Assembly (NCBI RefSeq): GCF_000006565.2
Contig: NC_031471.1
Span: forward strand, 310,001 to 374,000
Source of the DNA: Toxoplasma gondii ME49
Lineage: Eukaryota > Apicomplexa > Conoidasida > Eucoccidiorida > Sarcocystidae
Length of the DNA: 64,000 bases
Reading direction: 5' to 3'
In this document: positions 48,201 through 59,609 of the stretch, piece after piece
Position numbering within the stretch: the first letter of the stretch is position 1
Layout of the letters: every line of letters begins with the position of its first letter
Made by a program: the position numbers and the translations under genes
The notes under the pieces: generated by a model
Database searches by the model: none
What the model saw: the letters and a program-made list of their open reading frames with translations, nothing else
What the model was told of the DNA's origin: nothing

Positions 48201-51200
48201 AGACCTGTGTGCAGCAGGGCAGAAGAAGCGACGGCGGCGAGTCCGGCGGCCACCGACGGAGGGATGTCAGCAAGCGAGGAGGGCAGAGAAGGAAGGAGAG
48301 GAAGCGACGGGTCGAGCGACGCAGAGAAGAAGCGGAGCAGAGACGACGAGGGAGAGGAGGCGCTCACGGCCGCCCAGAGAGCGACGAAGCCTGAGGCGGG
48401 AAGCGGCCGTTCCGGATCTGCCGATGCCTTTCCTGAGACCACAGAGACCGTCTGCGACGCGTTCGTCGGACGCCCAGAGAGACTACTAGCGGAAGGAGGA
48501 ACACACCGGCGGGAGGTAGCTGGTGACGAGACGCAGAGGCGACCGGAGACAGGGAGCGACGAGGAGACGCGGAGACGAGACGGCGACCTGGAGACAGAGC
48601 TTGGATCGCACGAAGGAGGGCGTGACGGCGAAGGAGCATTCGCAGAACGAGGCGGAGGAACAAGAAGAGGCGACAGAGAGGAAGCTGGAGACGGAGAGGA
48701 AGAAGAGACAGAGCGCTCCTCGAAGCAGACACTCGAGCAAATCGACGCGCTTCTCGCTGAGCACGTGGAAAACGAAACGCCGAAGGTCGACGCATATCTC
48801 CGAGGTACGACACAAACACAAATCCTGGATGTGAATGCGTTCCTCGTTCTTCGCTTCCTCTCTCTCTCTTGTCTGGGATGTTAGGCAGACGAACTGCTTG
48901 CGAAGGCGTCCTTCGCTCCTCTCCTTGCTGCTCTCTTTTCTACGGTTCTAGACGAAACGTCACGCGCTCTCTCCGGTGGTTCTCGCAGTTAGCGGTTCGC
49001 TACCATCCGCCTTTCTGGATCCTTCCTCGTGGTGTGTTCGACGGAACGAAGCCTTGGAATCCTCTCTGCAGTTCCTCGCAGACATCTTTGAATCTCGTAG
49101 GCCTGCTGCGCTTCGCCGACGCGACGCGTCGTGTACATGTACTGGATCGTCTCGCCGAGTCTCGCCGTCCGCTGCTGTCCAGGTTGCCTCCCCTTTCCAT
49201 AGTTCTCTCTCGCGCGCGTTTCCCTTGCCGTCGCGTTCGTCGCAGGTTTGCTGTGGAATCTGCAAATGTACGCCGAGGGCCAGTGCCCGAATCCCCGCTG
49301 GTTCTACTCGTTTGAAAAGGCGCCTTCGCTCTACGCTCTTCGCGCCCACTTGCTCTCACGCCTGGCGCCTTCGCCGTCGCTCCCGCCCAGCGGCGACCTT
49401 TCTGTGGAGTCCAACGAAGCCTCTGTCCATCGCCGACCGAGCTCCCGAGGCGAAAACAGGCCAACTGCCTGCCAAGGCGCACTGAAGGAAGCAGACGATG
49501 GCGTACGGACCGCGGCGGAGAGTCTTCTTGTCGCGCCCAGTCCTCCTCGTCCGGACGCGACCTTCCCGACGAGTCCGCCGGTGTACGCAGCGGCGGTGCT
49601 GCCTCCGAGCGCCCTGAGGAAGCTGCGAAAATCGCTCTCCGGGGCAACGGCGGCCGACGCGACGTTGGCGGCCGCGGAGGACACAGACGCGTCGCAACAC
49701 GAGGGACAGTCTCTGCGTTCCGATCTGGCACCGGGCGACGATGGACTTGTCTCCTCCGGTTTAGGTTTCGCTTTTGGCAAACTCGTCTGCCGAGCTCATG
49801 ACCTTCTCCGGTGTGTGGTGGAGAGCGAAGGAGACATTTCTCTCGAGGCGGCGAAGGCGACGGAAAGAGAAGGCGGAAACCACGGCCGGCTTGTGGAGAA
49901 CGCGCAAGGAGAAAAGAGGCGAAGACAGGAAAGAGACGCACACGGTGACAGCGGAGAGGGTGAAGCGATGCCGAACACCGCGGGTTCGGAGAGACTGAAG
50001 GGAATCGCCCGACACGGAACTACTGGGACACCGAGGCAGGACAGAGATGATGGCAAAGAAGACGAAAAAGAAGATGAAGCGACGCGACTTCAAGAAACGA
50101 CAACGTCTGCGAGTGACGGGGTCCAGTTTGACGAACAAGACGACTTCGTTGACGGATTTGATGACATTCGCTTTCACCCTCGTGAGTCGACCAAGGATTC
50201 GGTCATCCCCCGCGCTCTATTTGGTCTTCTCAACTATGTTTGGCTACGTTTTTCATGCGCTTCGTGTTTGCCTCGTGCTCCTTCGTCTCTCTTTCTCTCT
50301 CTCTGTGGCTGCTGCTTTCTCTTTCAAGGAAAGTCTTGGTGCATCCCGTTCGTTTCTCCCTTCTGATGTGCGCTTCCCTTGGTGCCTGTGTCTCAGAGGA
50401 CTTGTGTGAATTGGCGTTCTGCTTCTTCTCGGTCGTGAGCCGTCGCTTTTGCCGCCTCTACGCGCTCTTCCCTGGCTTTGTGCCTTCGCCGATCTCTCTT
50501 GTTTCTCTCTGTCGCACTCCAGTGTTCTCGCTCTCTCTTGCGGTTCTAGAGAAACGTTCGCGGTGAAGCGCTGGGGGATTTCTTTCCACGAGATGTACAA
50601 GGCGTCTTGCTTCAAGTGAATAATGAGGCGCCACTAGGTGAGAACTCAGTCGCCTTTTTGACGGCGGCGGCTCTACCGGTTACCTCTGGGCGTCGGTTGT
50701 CTGAGCGCGCTCCTTTTTTTAGTGGCGTTTCTCCCGCATTTTCGCATGCGCGTGTTTGCTCCCATGTTCTGCTTTCTCGCTGTCTCTTCCCTAACTCAGG
50801 CCATGTTTTAGCGGCGACTGTTCACCTCGAGTCTCTGCTGCAGCAGCGACAGGCGAGCAGCGGACGACCTCGTGGAGGAATGGCAGGAACTCCCCTCTGT
50901 GAAGCGACGATGCGCAAATCCAGCAGGTTCGGTAACAGGGGAGCAGACGAAAAGGGAGAAAACAGCGGAGAAGACGCCAGCGACGGAGACGACGACGGAG
51001 AGAAGGAAACGAAGGTGGAGAGTGTCGATGGAGAGGGAAGCCTGGGAGAGATGGACATGCAGAGTGCAGGAGTCACACGAGGAAGCCGAAGAAGGGGGGA
51101 AACGGACTGCAAAGGCGGAGAGCTGAAAGGAAGGCTCGACGACAGCGAAGAGAGAACAAAGAACCGCCTTCCTGTTTCAAACGCAGAAGAGCTTCTTAAG

Positions 51201-52595
51201 GAGACAACGAGCACATGGTCTCTTCTTTGTCGCAGCCGTTGTGACGACATGTCTGGGGGGGACGTGTGTGGTAGCTCTCCTGAGAGACGAAGATCGAATT
51301 CTGTTTCCATGACAAAGAATCCTCGGACATGTTCAGGTGCGTCCTCCTCTGCGTCTTCTTCGTCCTTGATGTTCCCAGATGTTTCTCCTCCACGACCTGT
51401 TCGGTCTTCTCCTTCCTCTTCTTCTTCTCGTTCGACTTCAGACTCGTGTGTGGGGTGTGTGTCTCCGTCGGCACCTGCTGCGTCTTCCTTGGCGAATTCT
51501 GGAGGCGGGCCGATGTTTTTGGAGGAGTCTCTTCCGATGTTCTCCGATCCGCAAAGACGCGAAGTGGAGTGCTGGGTGAAGCCTTCTTCTTCTTCGCTCC
51601 CCTGGTTCCCCAACGCTTCTGAGAAGGTCGACAGCGCCGTGGAGACACCGGTCTCTGCTGTCTCTTCCTCAGTTTTGGAGCCGAAACGTGGATCGCCACC
51701 AGCGGCTGTCTCAGCTTCCCGCGTCTCTCCGAACTGGCGTGCGAGACGTCGAAGTTCTGCGGCCTTTTTTTCCTCAAGGTCGCCTGCGTCTTCCTCGGTC
51801 TCGCCCTTCGTGTCTTTTTTCTCTTCCAGTCTTTCCCCGCGTTTTGCGGTTCCTGCCTGTCCTCTGTCAAATGCGGCGACGTCGCTGTTCGCTGTATGTG
51901 AGATTTCCAAGCAGCCTCACGACGAACGGCGCTTCCCAGACGCTTCTTCGCTGTTGAGTCTCTTCGCCTTCTCCTCGGCTCCTCTCACGCCCCCGTCCAC
52001 CTTCCCGGAGCTCCCGTGTCTCGCCTCGGCTTGCGTCTGTCGCCGGCCTGCCCAGACGCGTTCTTGGTCGCAGCATTCGTCTGTCGACTTCCTCTCGTCT
52101 CGCTCGTCTCGTTCGTCTCGTTCGTCTCGCCCGAGAGGGTGCGACGCAGATTATTCTTCTCTCTCGCTGACTCGTCGTCGACCTTGTTCATTTTCTGCAG
52201 AAGGCACTGAGCCTGGAGCAGAGGGAAAAGATCCTTTCAACTTTGTGCACCTCTTCAGACAAAGGTCACCGCACGAAGCGGAGAATCGTCGCTGCATTCC
52301 ACCTTCAGGTTCCGCGATTTTCCACGTTTCTTCGTCGGCTCACAGGGAGACTGTCGCACTTCGTCTCGGATGTCGAAGCCCCTCGAAGGTTCCCTGCTAT
52401 TCTCCTGCTCTGCATGCAAACTCTCCCTCCCTGCGCTTCTCCGTCCTTCCTCCAGGACTGTTCACATCGCCGCCTTCCCGGTCCTCATTTTTTTCGACGT
52501 CCTCTGTGTCTCCTTCTCTCCGACGCTCGGCATGCCCCTCCACCTCGGTGTCGACGGTCCTGTCTTGTCCAAAGTTGAGGAGTGCTACGGCATGA
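37801..52595 (+). CDS. XRN-family 5'-3' exoribonuclease with dsRBD-like insertion
   Basis: Exons: 37801-37828 (tentative), 38034-38164, 38939-39680, 40196-40301, 41072-41493, 42065-42115, 42409-42535, 43886-44213, 44974-45726, 46760-47281, 48048-48804, 49246-50181, 50397-50434 (tentative), 50550-50637, 50800-52595; about 2274 aa. The XRN active-site blocks appear in order: [59 protein letters not shown]. So all expected acidic residues are present. After the dsRBD-like insert come [24 protein letters not shown] and DFFPRDVQ, matching the conserved region 2 side of XRN. Acidic or charged inserts and a Ser-rich tail of about 500 residues enlarge it well beyond typical XRN1/XRN2. The enzyme class degrades 5'-monophosphate RNA processively; cytoplasmic or nuclear role cannot be told. 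Exon 1 and exon 13 rest on phase and splice signals only. Confidence 0.85.
39681..40195 (+). repeat. XRN intron 3 with TA microsatellite
   Basis: GATA/TAGA runs at about 39795-39835 and (TA)n at 39873-39906. Donor ATAC|GTAAGC, acceptor ccacag. Confidence 0.75.
40302..41071 (+). repeat. XRN intron 4 with TA/TATG microsatellites
   Basis: AT-rich tracts at about 40610-40810, including (TA)n at 40707-40727. The flanking exons join FRNLR to FFVSGSSS. Confidence 0.75.
42116..42408 (+). repeat. XRN intron 6 with TA microsatellites
   Basis: (TA)n tracts at about 42189-42210 and 42255-42295 in a short intron between the [16 protein letters not shown] and [13 protein letters not shown] exons. Confidence 0.8.
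42805..43635 (+). repeat. 19-bp minisatellite in XRN intron 7
   Basis: About 43 copies of a unit reading aagcgagaaggaaccatag, with recurring variants (aagacagaaggaaccatag, gaaccgtag, gaggaggaaccatag). The array fills most of intron 7 (42536-43885) of the XRN gene. On the minus strand it reads as long frames of repeated Phe/Leu/Ser/Met peptides (for example 43791-42802), which I treat as an artefact of the repeat. Confidence 0.92.
44214..44973 (+). repeat. XRN intron 8 with TATC and CATA microsatellites
   Basis: (CTAT)n followed by (TA)n at about 44475-44520, then CATACATCCATATATG-type repeats at 44690-44810. This intron splits the dsRBD-like domain after its first helix. Confidence 0.75.
47282..48047 (+). 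repeat. XRN intron 10 with a higher-order TATG/TACG repeat
   Basis: From about 47445 to 47730 the intron consists of ordered blocks (tatgtatatttgtatgtatg, tatgtatggatataggcata, tatatgtacgtatatatg) that recur several times, so it is a higher-order repeat rather than a plain dinucleotide run. Confidence 0.8.
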
Positions 52596-54351
52596 AGAGC
52601 GATGTCTTGCTTTTTTCTGCGGGTGGCAGTGGAGAGACGTTCACGGCTTTTCCGAGTCTGTCGTCCATCCACTTCTTGGTGGAAGCGACAGGGTCTCGAG
52701 GAAGAACGAGACGAGGGTGCTTCTTGTGAACCTCGCTTCCCTCATCTTCCTCGTTCGCGTGTGTTCAAAGGTAGTTGAAAATCGATACTCGTAGCATTCT
52801 CCTTCTCGTCATGTAGAGCGAAACACCGTCCGGCTGAGCGACCACTACCAGAGATAGGAACATTAAACAGTTGCGGGCCCCAGCAACTCGTTTCTAGGGA
52901 TAATGGTCTCAGGAGCAGCTAACCGAATATAAGCCGACGCCTCACCCAAGCCGACTTTTTGGCCAGTCACATTCCCCCCTCGGTGTCGGATTTGCTTTTT
53001 CTCTTTCGGTCTTTTGTAGCGGCGTCGAGAGGAAATCTTGTGAACTCTGAAGATCGTTCTTTTAAACCGGGGGGAAGAAGATACTCTACGGTTGATTCAC
53101 TTCTCAGCGAAGGGCATGCATGCGCGTGAAGGCTGTCTTCGTGGATTTGTGGGGATTCCAGTCTCGATGTTCGACGTCAGCAGGTGCGTCTCGTGGTGCA
53201 ACTCTGAAGGCCTGACAGGGCTAGCGGCTAGGGACTGATCGATCGCTCCTGGTGGTGGTCGTTCGGAAGTGAAAGATGTAACAGTTTGTTATGATCGACA
53301 TCCAGCAGCTGCGCCAACTCTTCAGAGAGGCGTCGCTTCTTCTCTTGGTTCGTCCAGAAAGAAAAGAAGAATTGCGGAAGGTAGGACTTATCGGATTTGC
53401 GTAGGTCACACCATTCGTGTCGAGACGTCCAAGAAACGCAAAGGGTCGTCTGATGAATCAGGGAACGCTTCCCGGTTCGACCGGCGGTTCTCAGCTCGAT
53501 GGCGTAGACTGCGCATCGGCGAGTGTTTCGGAAACTTTCTAAGAGTTGAAAAAGTTACTGTGTGGTTCTCAACACGATGCGCTTCACCGCGACACCGAAG
53601 GTGCTTCGCCGGAGCTGGGCTTCCGATCAGATACACACGCGCCAAGGACCATTTGCTTGTGCCGCAGACCTAAAAGTCGTGGGTTCCCTTCATTTGCAAC
53701 GTCAACCAGACGCTTCCAGGGGAGCCTCTTTTCCGCGAGGATCCCCGAAAAGCGAGAACTACACAGAAACGAATATGCCTCGGATGAGGTCCACGTTCCC
53801 AGAGCGCTGGGACGCTGCACAAATTTTTCTTAACGTTAACTCCCTTCAGATGTTCGCACCGAGCATAGGCCTCCGTCTAGACCTAGACCCATCAAACGAT
53901 GGATACGTTCGGTCGACTTTTACAAGAGTTTGCACGGTTTAAAGGGTGCATGCTTTCGGAAAGAACATACAGCTGAATGGCAACGAAAACGAATGTGTGT
54001 TTCCTCCAATACGTGAAACGTCCTTCACGGAAATCGGAAGACCTCTCAAAGGCTGTGTCAAGAAAGCATTCCCTTTGAAGCTGCGAACGCGCTAAGCAAG
54101 CCTAAACTCCGTTTCCTCGGCTTTCTCTGAGAAACTGTGCCTCTAAGCTGATTTCCGCCCGTTCTGGCTGTAATTTCCTTGACTACACTGCCACGATTTT
54201 CCCTTGTTTTCTTTTGGAAGCACTCACTTTGGTACTCATTCCGTTTGTTGAAGTCGTCTGTTTTGTTTTGACAAAAGCTCAATGCCACCGCTATATCGAA
54301 ATGCATCTCGCGATATCTATCTCTCTACACACACTCTCTCAATCTATCTGC

Positions 54352-54390
<39 letters not shown>

Positions 54391-56228
54391 GGTATATGTG
54401 TGGTTTTATAATCAGATCATGTATACCTCTTCCCCGTTCGTGTGTCGCTGGGCGGCACGTTGAGGCGAGATTCTACTCGGTCTTCTCAGCGTTTCGGCCG
54501 GCAACTCTGAAGCGGATGTTCGTTGAACGATTCGCCTTCGCTGCGTGACGGATTTTGCGCAGAACTCCCAGCTTCCCCAAGTGCGGACAGCTCCGGCGTT
54601 TTTTAAGGTGTCAGATTCGAGAGGCAGGGGCGAGGAGACAGGGAGGGAACTTGATCTTTGTGTACGAGAGTAAAAACAGCGTTCCAGAGTCGCTCTTTCT
54701 CCGCCTTCGTTCGAGAGACGCTTCTCGGAAGGAAGCAGCAGTACGGAACAATCGCGTTTCATCAAGAAGTCGGGAGGGGGGAGGCACCAGCGGGGAAAGA
54801 CCAAAGAAAAAACGAGGCAAATGGTGGCAAAAAGACGGCATTTGTCTTCGGATGTCGGTCAAACTCTCTCTTTCTTAGAAAGGAAAAAAAAGTGACTGTG
54901 CGTCTCCATAGACCCTGGCGGAGCGTCGTGGCGACCAGGACCCCTTTATGCGTTATGGAGACACTGTGTGCGTCGAAGCGTCTCTTCTCGGTAAATCTGG
55001 AAGGCTCCAGTTCCCCGTTCTTCGTTTTTGTTCCTCTCTTTGTGCTGATTTTCGAAAAGGGAGAGAGAGCGTGACTGTCGGAACTCTGTAAGTTTGCGCT
55101 GCGCTCATCCCCCCGTGCATGCAATCTGTCGTTTTCTCGCCAGCGTTTCGCTTTCGTTCAGTCTCCCTCTTGCTTGCCTTTTCCACGCGAAATTGAACTG
55201 TCATCGTTTTCCTTTCACCGTGTCGCTCCCTCGGCACTGTCTGTTGCTTCTCCTGACTCCTGCTGCTCTGTGCGTTCTGTTCTTGGTCCTGCCTTTTCTG
55301 CGGATTTCGCTGCTCTTTCTTTCTCTGCAGGCGTCCTTGAAGCGCCGCCTCTTCTGGTCTCGTGATGGTTGTCTCTCTCGATGCCTGCTTTCTACGCCTC
55401 GCGGTCTGGCGAGTTTCGGAGCTTTTCCTTCGGAAAAACTGCAAGCGTTCCGCGCGTGAGAACTCTGTCTTCGTTCTTCTCTTTCCTTCCTGGGCGTTCT
55501 GTGGCGCCGCCAGTCTGTCCTCTCCGGCAGCACCCTTGCATGCAACATTTTCCCCGCGTTGTCTCTCTTCTGTTTTTTGTGTGCCTTCTGTCCAGTGGTT
55601 TTCCTTTCGCTCCAAGTTTGACGACTTGTTTCCAGCCTCACACCCAGACACTGTGCAGGGTCCGCTGCGTTGACCGTTTCCCCCAACCTCGATCGATTTC
55701 TTCAACGCCGGCTCTTCTCCCTTTCCTTCAGCTTCCTTTCACTCCCTCCCCTGCGAACTGTCTTCTTCTTTTCTTCTTTCTCGATCTGTTTTTTCTGTCT
55801 CCTCTCCGCGGGGGACTCTCTGCCAAAACTGCTCTTCTCTCATAGTGCGGCCGGCTCTCTCGTCTCCGTTTCCTCTGGGGGTGTCGCAGTCTCTTCCGTG
55901 CTTAGCGAAGTATTTTCTTGTCTCGCTTCTCCGTTTCTTCCATCGTTTTTCGCGAGACGACGCTCTGTCGCTCTCCCCGAAAGAAAGCAGCTACTTCCAG
56001 ATGCTCTGTGGTGTCTCCGTTTCCATCCTTCTCGTAGAGTCGTTCGTCGACGAAGTCTCGTATTGGCTCTCTCGCTCCGCGTTTCTCGTATGTCTGTGAG
56101 GACCGATCACGCACCAGGAAGCGGCAGAGAGGATCCGAAGCCAGGCCGTTCGAAGCCTCGTTTTTCTCTTCGAAACTCGAAAAGAAGTCCTTGTTTTCTC
56201 AGGTCCTCGTACCGAGCTAAACACAAAA
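52596..56228. other. Intergenic region between XRN and CWC22
   Basis: 3' flank of the XRN gene and pyrimidine-rich 5' leader of CWC22 (about 55090-56100). A (TA)n tract lies at 54352-54392. No frame shows a recognisable family. TGCATGCA occurs at 55116-55123 and 55537-55544. Confidence 0.5.
55537..55544. promoter_or_regulatory. TGCATGCA motif upstream of CWC22
   Basis: Palindromic TGCATGCA about 690 bp upstream of the CWC22 ATG; a second copy is at 55116-55123. Same motif type as upstream of the other genes here. Confidence 0.3.
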
Positions 56229-59200
56229 ATGGCGCCGGAGGGGAGAGCGCGTCGTGAGGCCTCCCCGGAGACAGGCGACAGAGAGAAGCAAGGCGCAGAG
56301 AGATACAAAGAGGAGAGAGGAGAAAAAGCGAGGGAAGAGAGAGAAGAAAACTGGGAGATGAGGAAAAAGGGCTCGGAGGAGAAAGAGGAGGAGAGACGAC
56401 GAAGACGCTCCGAGAGCAGAGAGGCGGAGGGTCGGCGCAGAGAGTCGCGCAGAAGAGAAGAGAAGAGAGAGCAGAAAGCGGGAGGAGAAGAGAGGAATCC
56501 TTCGCCTCTCAAGAGACCGAACAGAGAGGGACGAGACGGGAGGGAGGAAGGGAGAAGAGAGACGACGAAGAGCGCGGAGGCCTCGTCGGAGAGTGGAGAG
56601 GAGCAGAGAGAGCGGAAGCGAAGGCGACGCGCGGAGAGACGATTTCAGGAGCGAGAGAGATCTGCACAGAGGGAAGAAAAGAGAGACAGACAAGACAGAT
56701 CCCTCGAGAGAAGAAGAGACCCTCCGCCCAGCGAAAGACATTTCGCCGAGGATGAGAGTCACGACGCAAGGGAGACACGAGGAGACTATGGCGAAGGGAG
56801 AAGACGAGAACGGAGACGAGAGACAGACTCTCAAGCCGAAGGCGACGCTTTGGTGAGGAAGACGACTCGGAGAGAAGGCGATCGAGAGAAGAAACAAGAG
56901 GGAGAAGAACGAGATGTGAGGGCAGACCGACAGGAGAGGGAAGCGCGAAGAAGAGAACGAGAGAGAAGACGCGAGACCCATGGACGGTCGGAGGATAGGG
57001 ACGAGGTGAGATCTCGCGGAGGAGATCCCCCAAGAGAGGAAGTTCGAGAGAGACAACGAAGAGACAGAGAGAGAGAAAGAAGAGAGCGAGGAGAAGATCG
57101 ACCGAGAAGTCGAGAAGACGGCGTCCGCGGGAACCACGGACGAGAGCGACGCGACAGAGACGACAGTGCAGATCGTGCGGTGTCGAGAAGAGAACGCAGG
57201 GGAGAGCCGGAGATGAAAAGAGGTTCAAGAAGAAGCCCCGATAGAGAGAGCAGAGAGGAACCGGCGGTGAACGGAGCGGACAAGCATGTACACCGCGCAA
57301 GAAAAGGCGACGGCATGCTCGCGGCTCTCGACGAAGCCCTCAGTGGAAAAACGAGAGACGGACGCGAAGAGAGAAGAACGAATCGCGATGTGCGCCGAGG
57401 CCGAAGGACGGAGAAGGAGAGAGAGAAGGAGGGAGACAAGAAGCGAGAGAAGAAGCGAGACTGTTCTTCGTCCTCGTCTGGAGAAGACGAAAGAGAAAAC
57501 CTCGAAAAAGCGGGTGCGGAGAGCCTCACAGCTCAGCTGTCACGAAGGGCGTTCTCGGCCGTCGTCCGCCAGCGCGACCAAGAAAGAGAACAAGAAAGAG
57601 AACAAGAGAGAAGAGGGGGCTTCGAGTCTCGAGTGAAACGCGAGCCTAGAAGCAGCAGCCGAGAAACTGAGAGAGGGACAAGAGGCAGAGGCCGGTCTTC
57701 GTCGCCTTCGCGTCGCGTTAAATCCGAGGCGAGTGGAGACGCGAGACAAAGCGTGAGAGCAGAGAGGAGAGAGCAACGAGACGGAGAATTCATAAATCCT
57801 GACCTCGTTCGAGACCTCGAGAGAGACTGTGCACCTCAAGTCGACCGCGACATGGAGGACTACATGAAAAAGAAAGTTTCCAAGGTCACCGCAGAGACTC
57901 TCGGTCGCGCAGGTAGGACTGCAGGAAGAGCAAGAGACGGAGAGCCGCGGGGAAAGAAGGATTGAGGGAGAGGTCGGAAAACGCCTCTTTGAGACGAGAG
58001 AAACAACGGTTTTGGAGACGCGGGAAGACACACTCTCTTGATGCATTTCTCCGATCCGTTCTCCACTCGCGTTCCTGTCGGTGTATCTGTCTCCCGTTTC
58101 GCTCTGCGGCTCGCCCTTCGCTCTGCGGCTCGCCCTTCGCTCTGTGGTTCGCATTTCGCTCTGCGGTTCGCGTTTCGCTTTTCCTTTCAAGTGCATGCGT
58201 CGCGTCGCCTTCGGTGCATGCGGTTCCTTCAGGGGGTGTCTACGTTCCACCCTTCAAGCTCGCGCGGCTGCAGCAGCAGATTTCCGACAAGTCTTCGGTG
58301 CCCTTCCAGCGACAAGCATGGGAGGCCCTCCGCAAGTCCATCAACGGTCTCGTCAACAAAGTGAACGTCGCCAACATCCACAACCTTGTCCAGGTACCTT
58401 CGCGAAATAGACAAAAGGAAAAAACGACGAATCAACACACACATACACACATACATATATATATATATATATTTAGATGTAGATTTAGATATAGATATAA
58501 ATATGCATATATGTCTATATCTGTATATGGGTATATGTATATATCTGTATATGGGTATATGTGTATGTATGTATAGATATATGTATAGATATCGATAGAT
58601 ACATTCTTTTCTGTTGTGTGGATGCTTGGCGAGAGGCATGCATAGTCACGTACCTGTATGGTTGGTCTTAGGGATTGAACAGTTTTTTCATCTGCGTGTA
58701 GATTCCTTAAGAAATGCAAATTTCGAGGTGACCCCAGGTGCGCGGAAATGTATGTGGGTACGTGGACGTCGTCCGTGGTTTGGAAAGCTTCAGACTTCAC
58801 AACGCGTTTGCTCATTTAATTACTGATCCACTGTGGCTGCTGCGGAACTCGACCTTCCAGTCTCCTTTTCGAACTTCAGGACCTGCGAGTGCACAGTGTC
58901 GTTCGCCTTCTCTTCCTGTTTTCTCCAGATTTCCGCTCTTCCGCTCTTCTCGTTTTTATTTCCAGGAGCTGTTTCGAGAGAACTTGGTCAGAGGTCGCGG
59001 CCTGCTGGCGCGTTCCATCATTCGCGCGCAGATGGCTTCACCAGGCTTCACGAACATCTATGCAGCCTTGCTCTGTATCGTCAACGCGAAACTTCCAGAA
59101 ATCGGCGAATTAGTTCTCAAACGCGTCATCCTGCAGTTCCGGTCAGATACGCCCCCCCCCCTCTCAAACGAAACGTCACAGTCCTGCTCACGACACACAC

Positions 59201-59578
59201 AAATACAGCCAGAAGTCTAGACAAATCGATGTGCATGTAGACATACATATATATGTGTATCTACGTATATGTGTGTATTCTTGTATATAGATCTACCAAT
59301 ATATATATATATATATATGAGAGTACAGTAGATGAGGAACATCAACGACAGAGACGACTCTCTTTAACGCGAGTCCAGGTTCGTTGCAGCCATTACCGTT
59401 TTCCTCACCAATGGCTTTCGAAGGCGTTTCGAGTCTCTCCTGATATGCGAGTGTATCGAGGAGAGAGATACTTACATGAAGGTCCGTGAAATGCGCCTCT
59501 CTCTCTACGTGTAGGAAGAGGTTCAGATACCTGTAACCATGTAGAATACACATATACACACATATACCTTTGTTTATT

Positions 59579-59609
<31 letters not shown>

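Noticed and set aside
56217..57529. Minus-strand frames of 232-306 codons under CWC22 exon 1
   Set aside because: They mirror the Arg/Glu-rich + strand coding sequence; the + strand frame is continuous with the CWC22 MIF4G domain.
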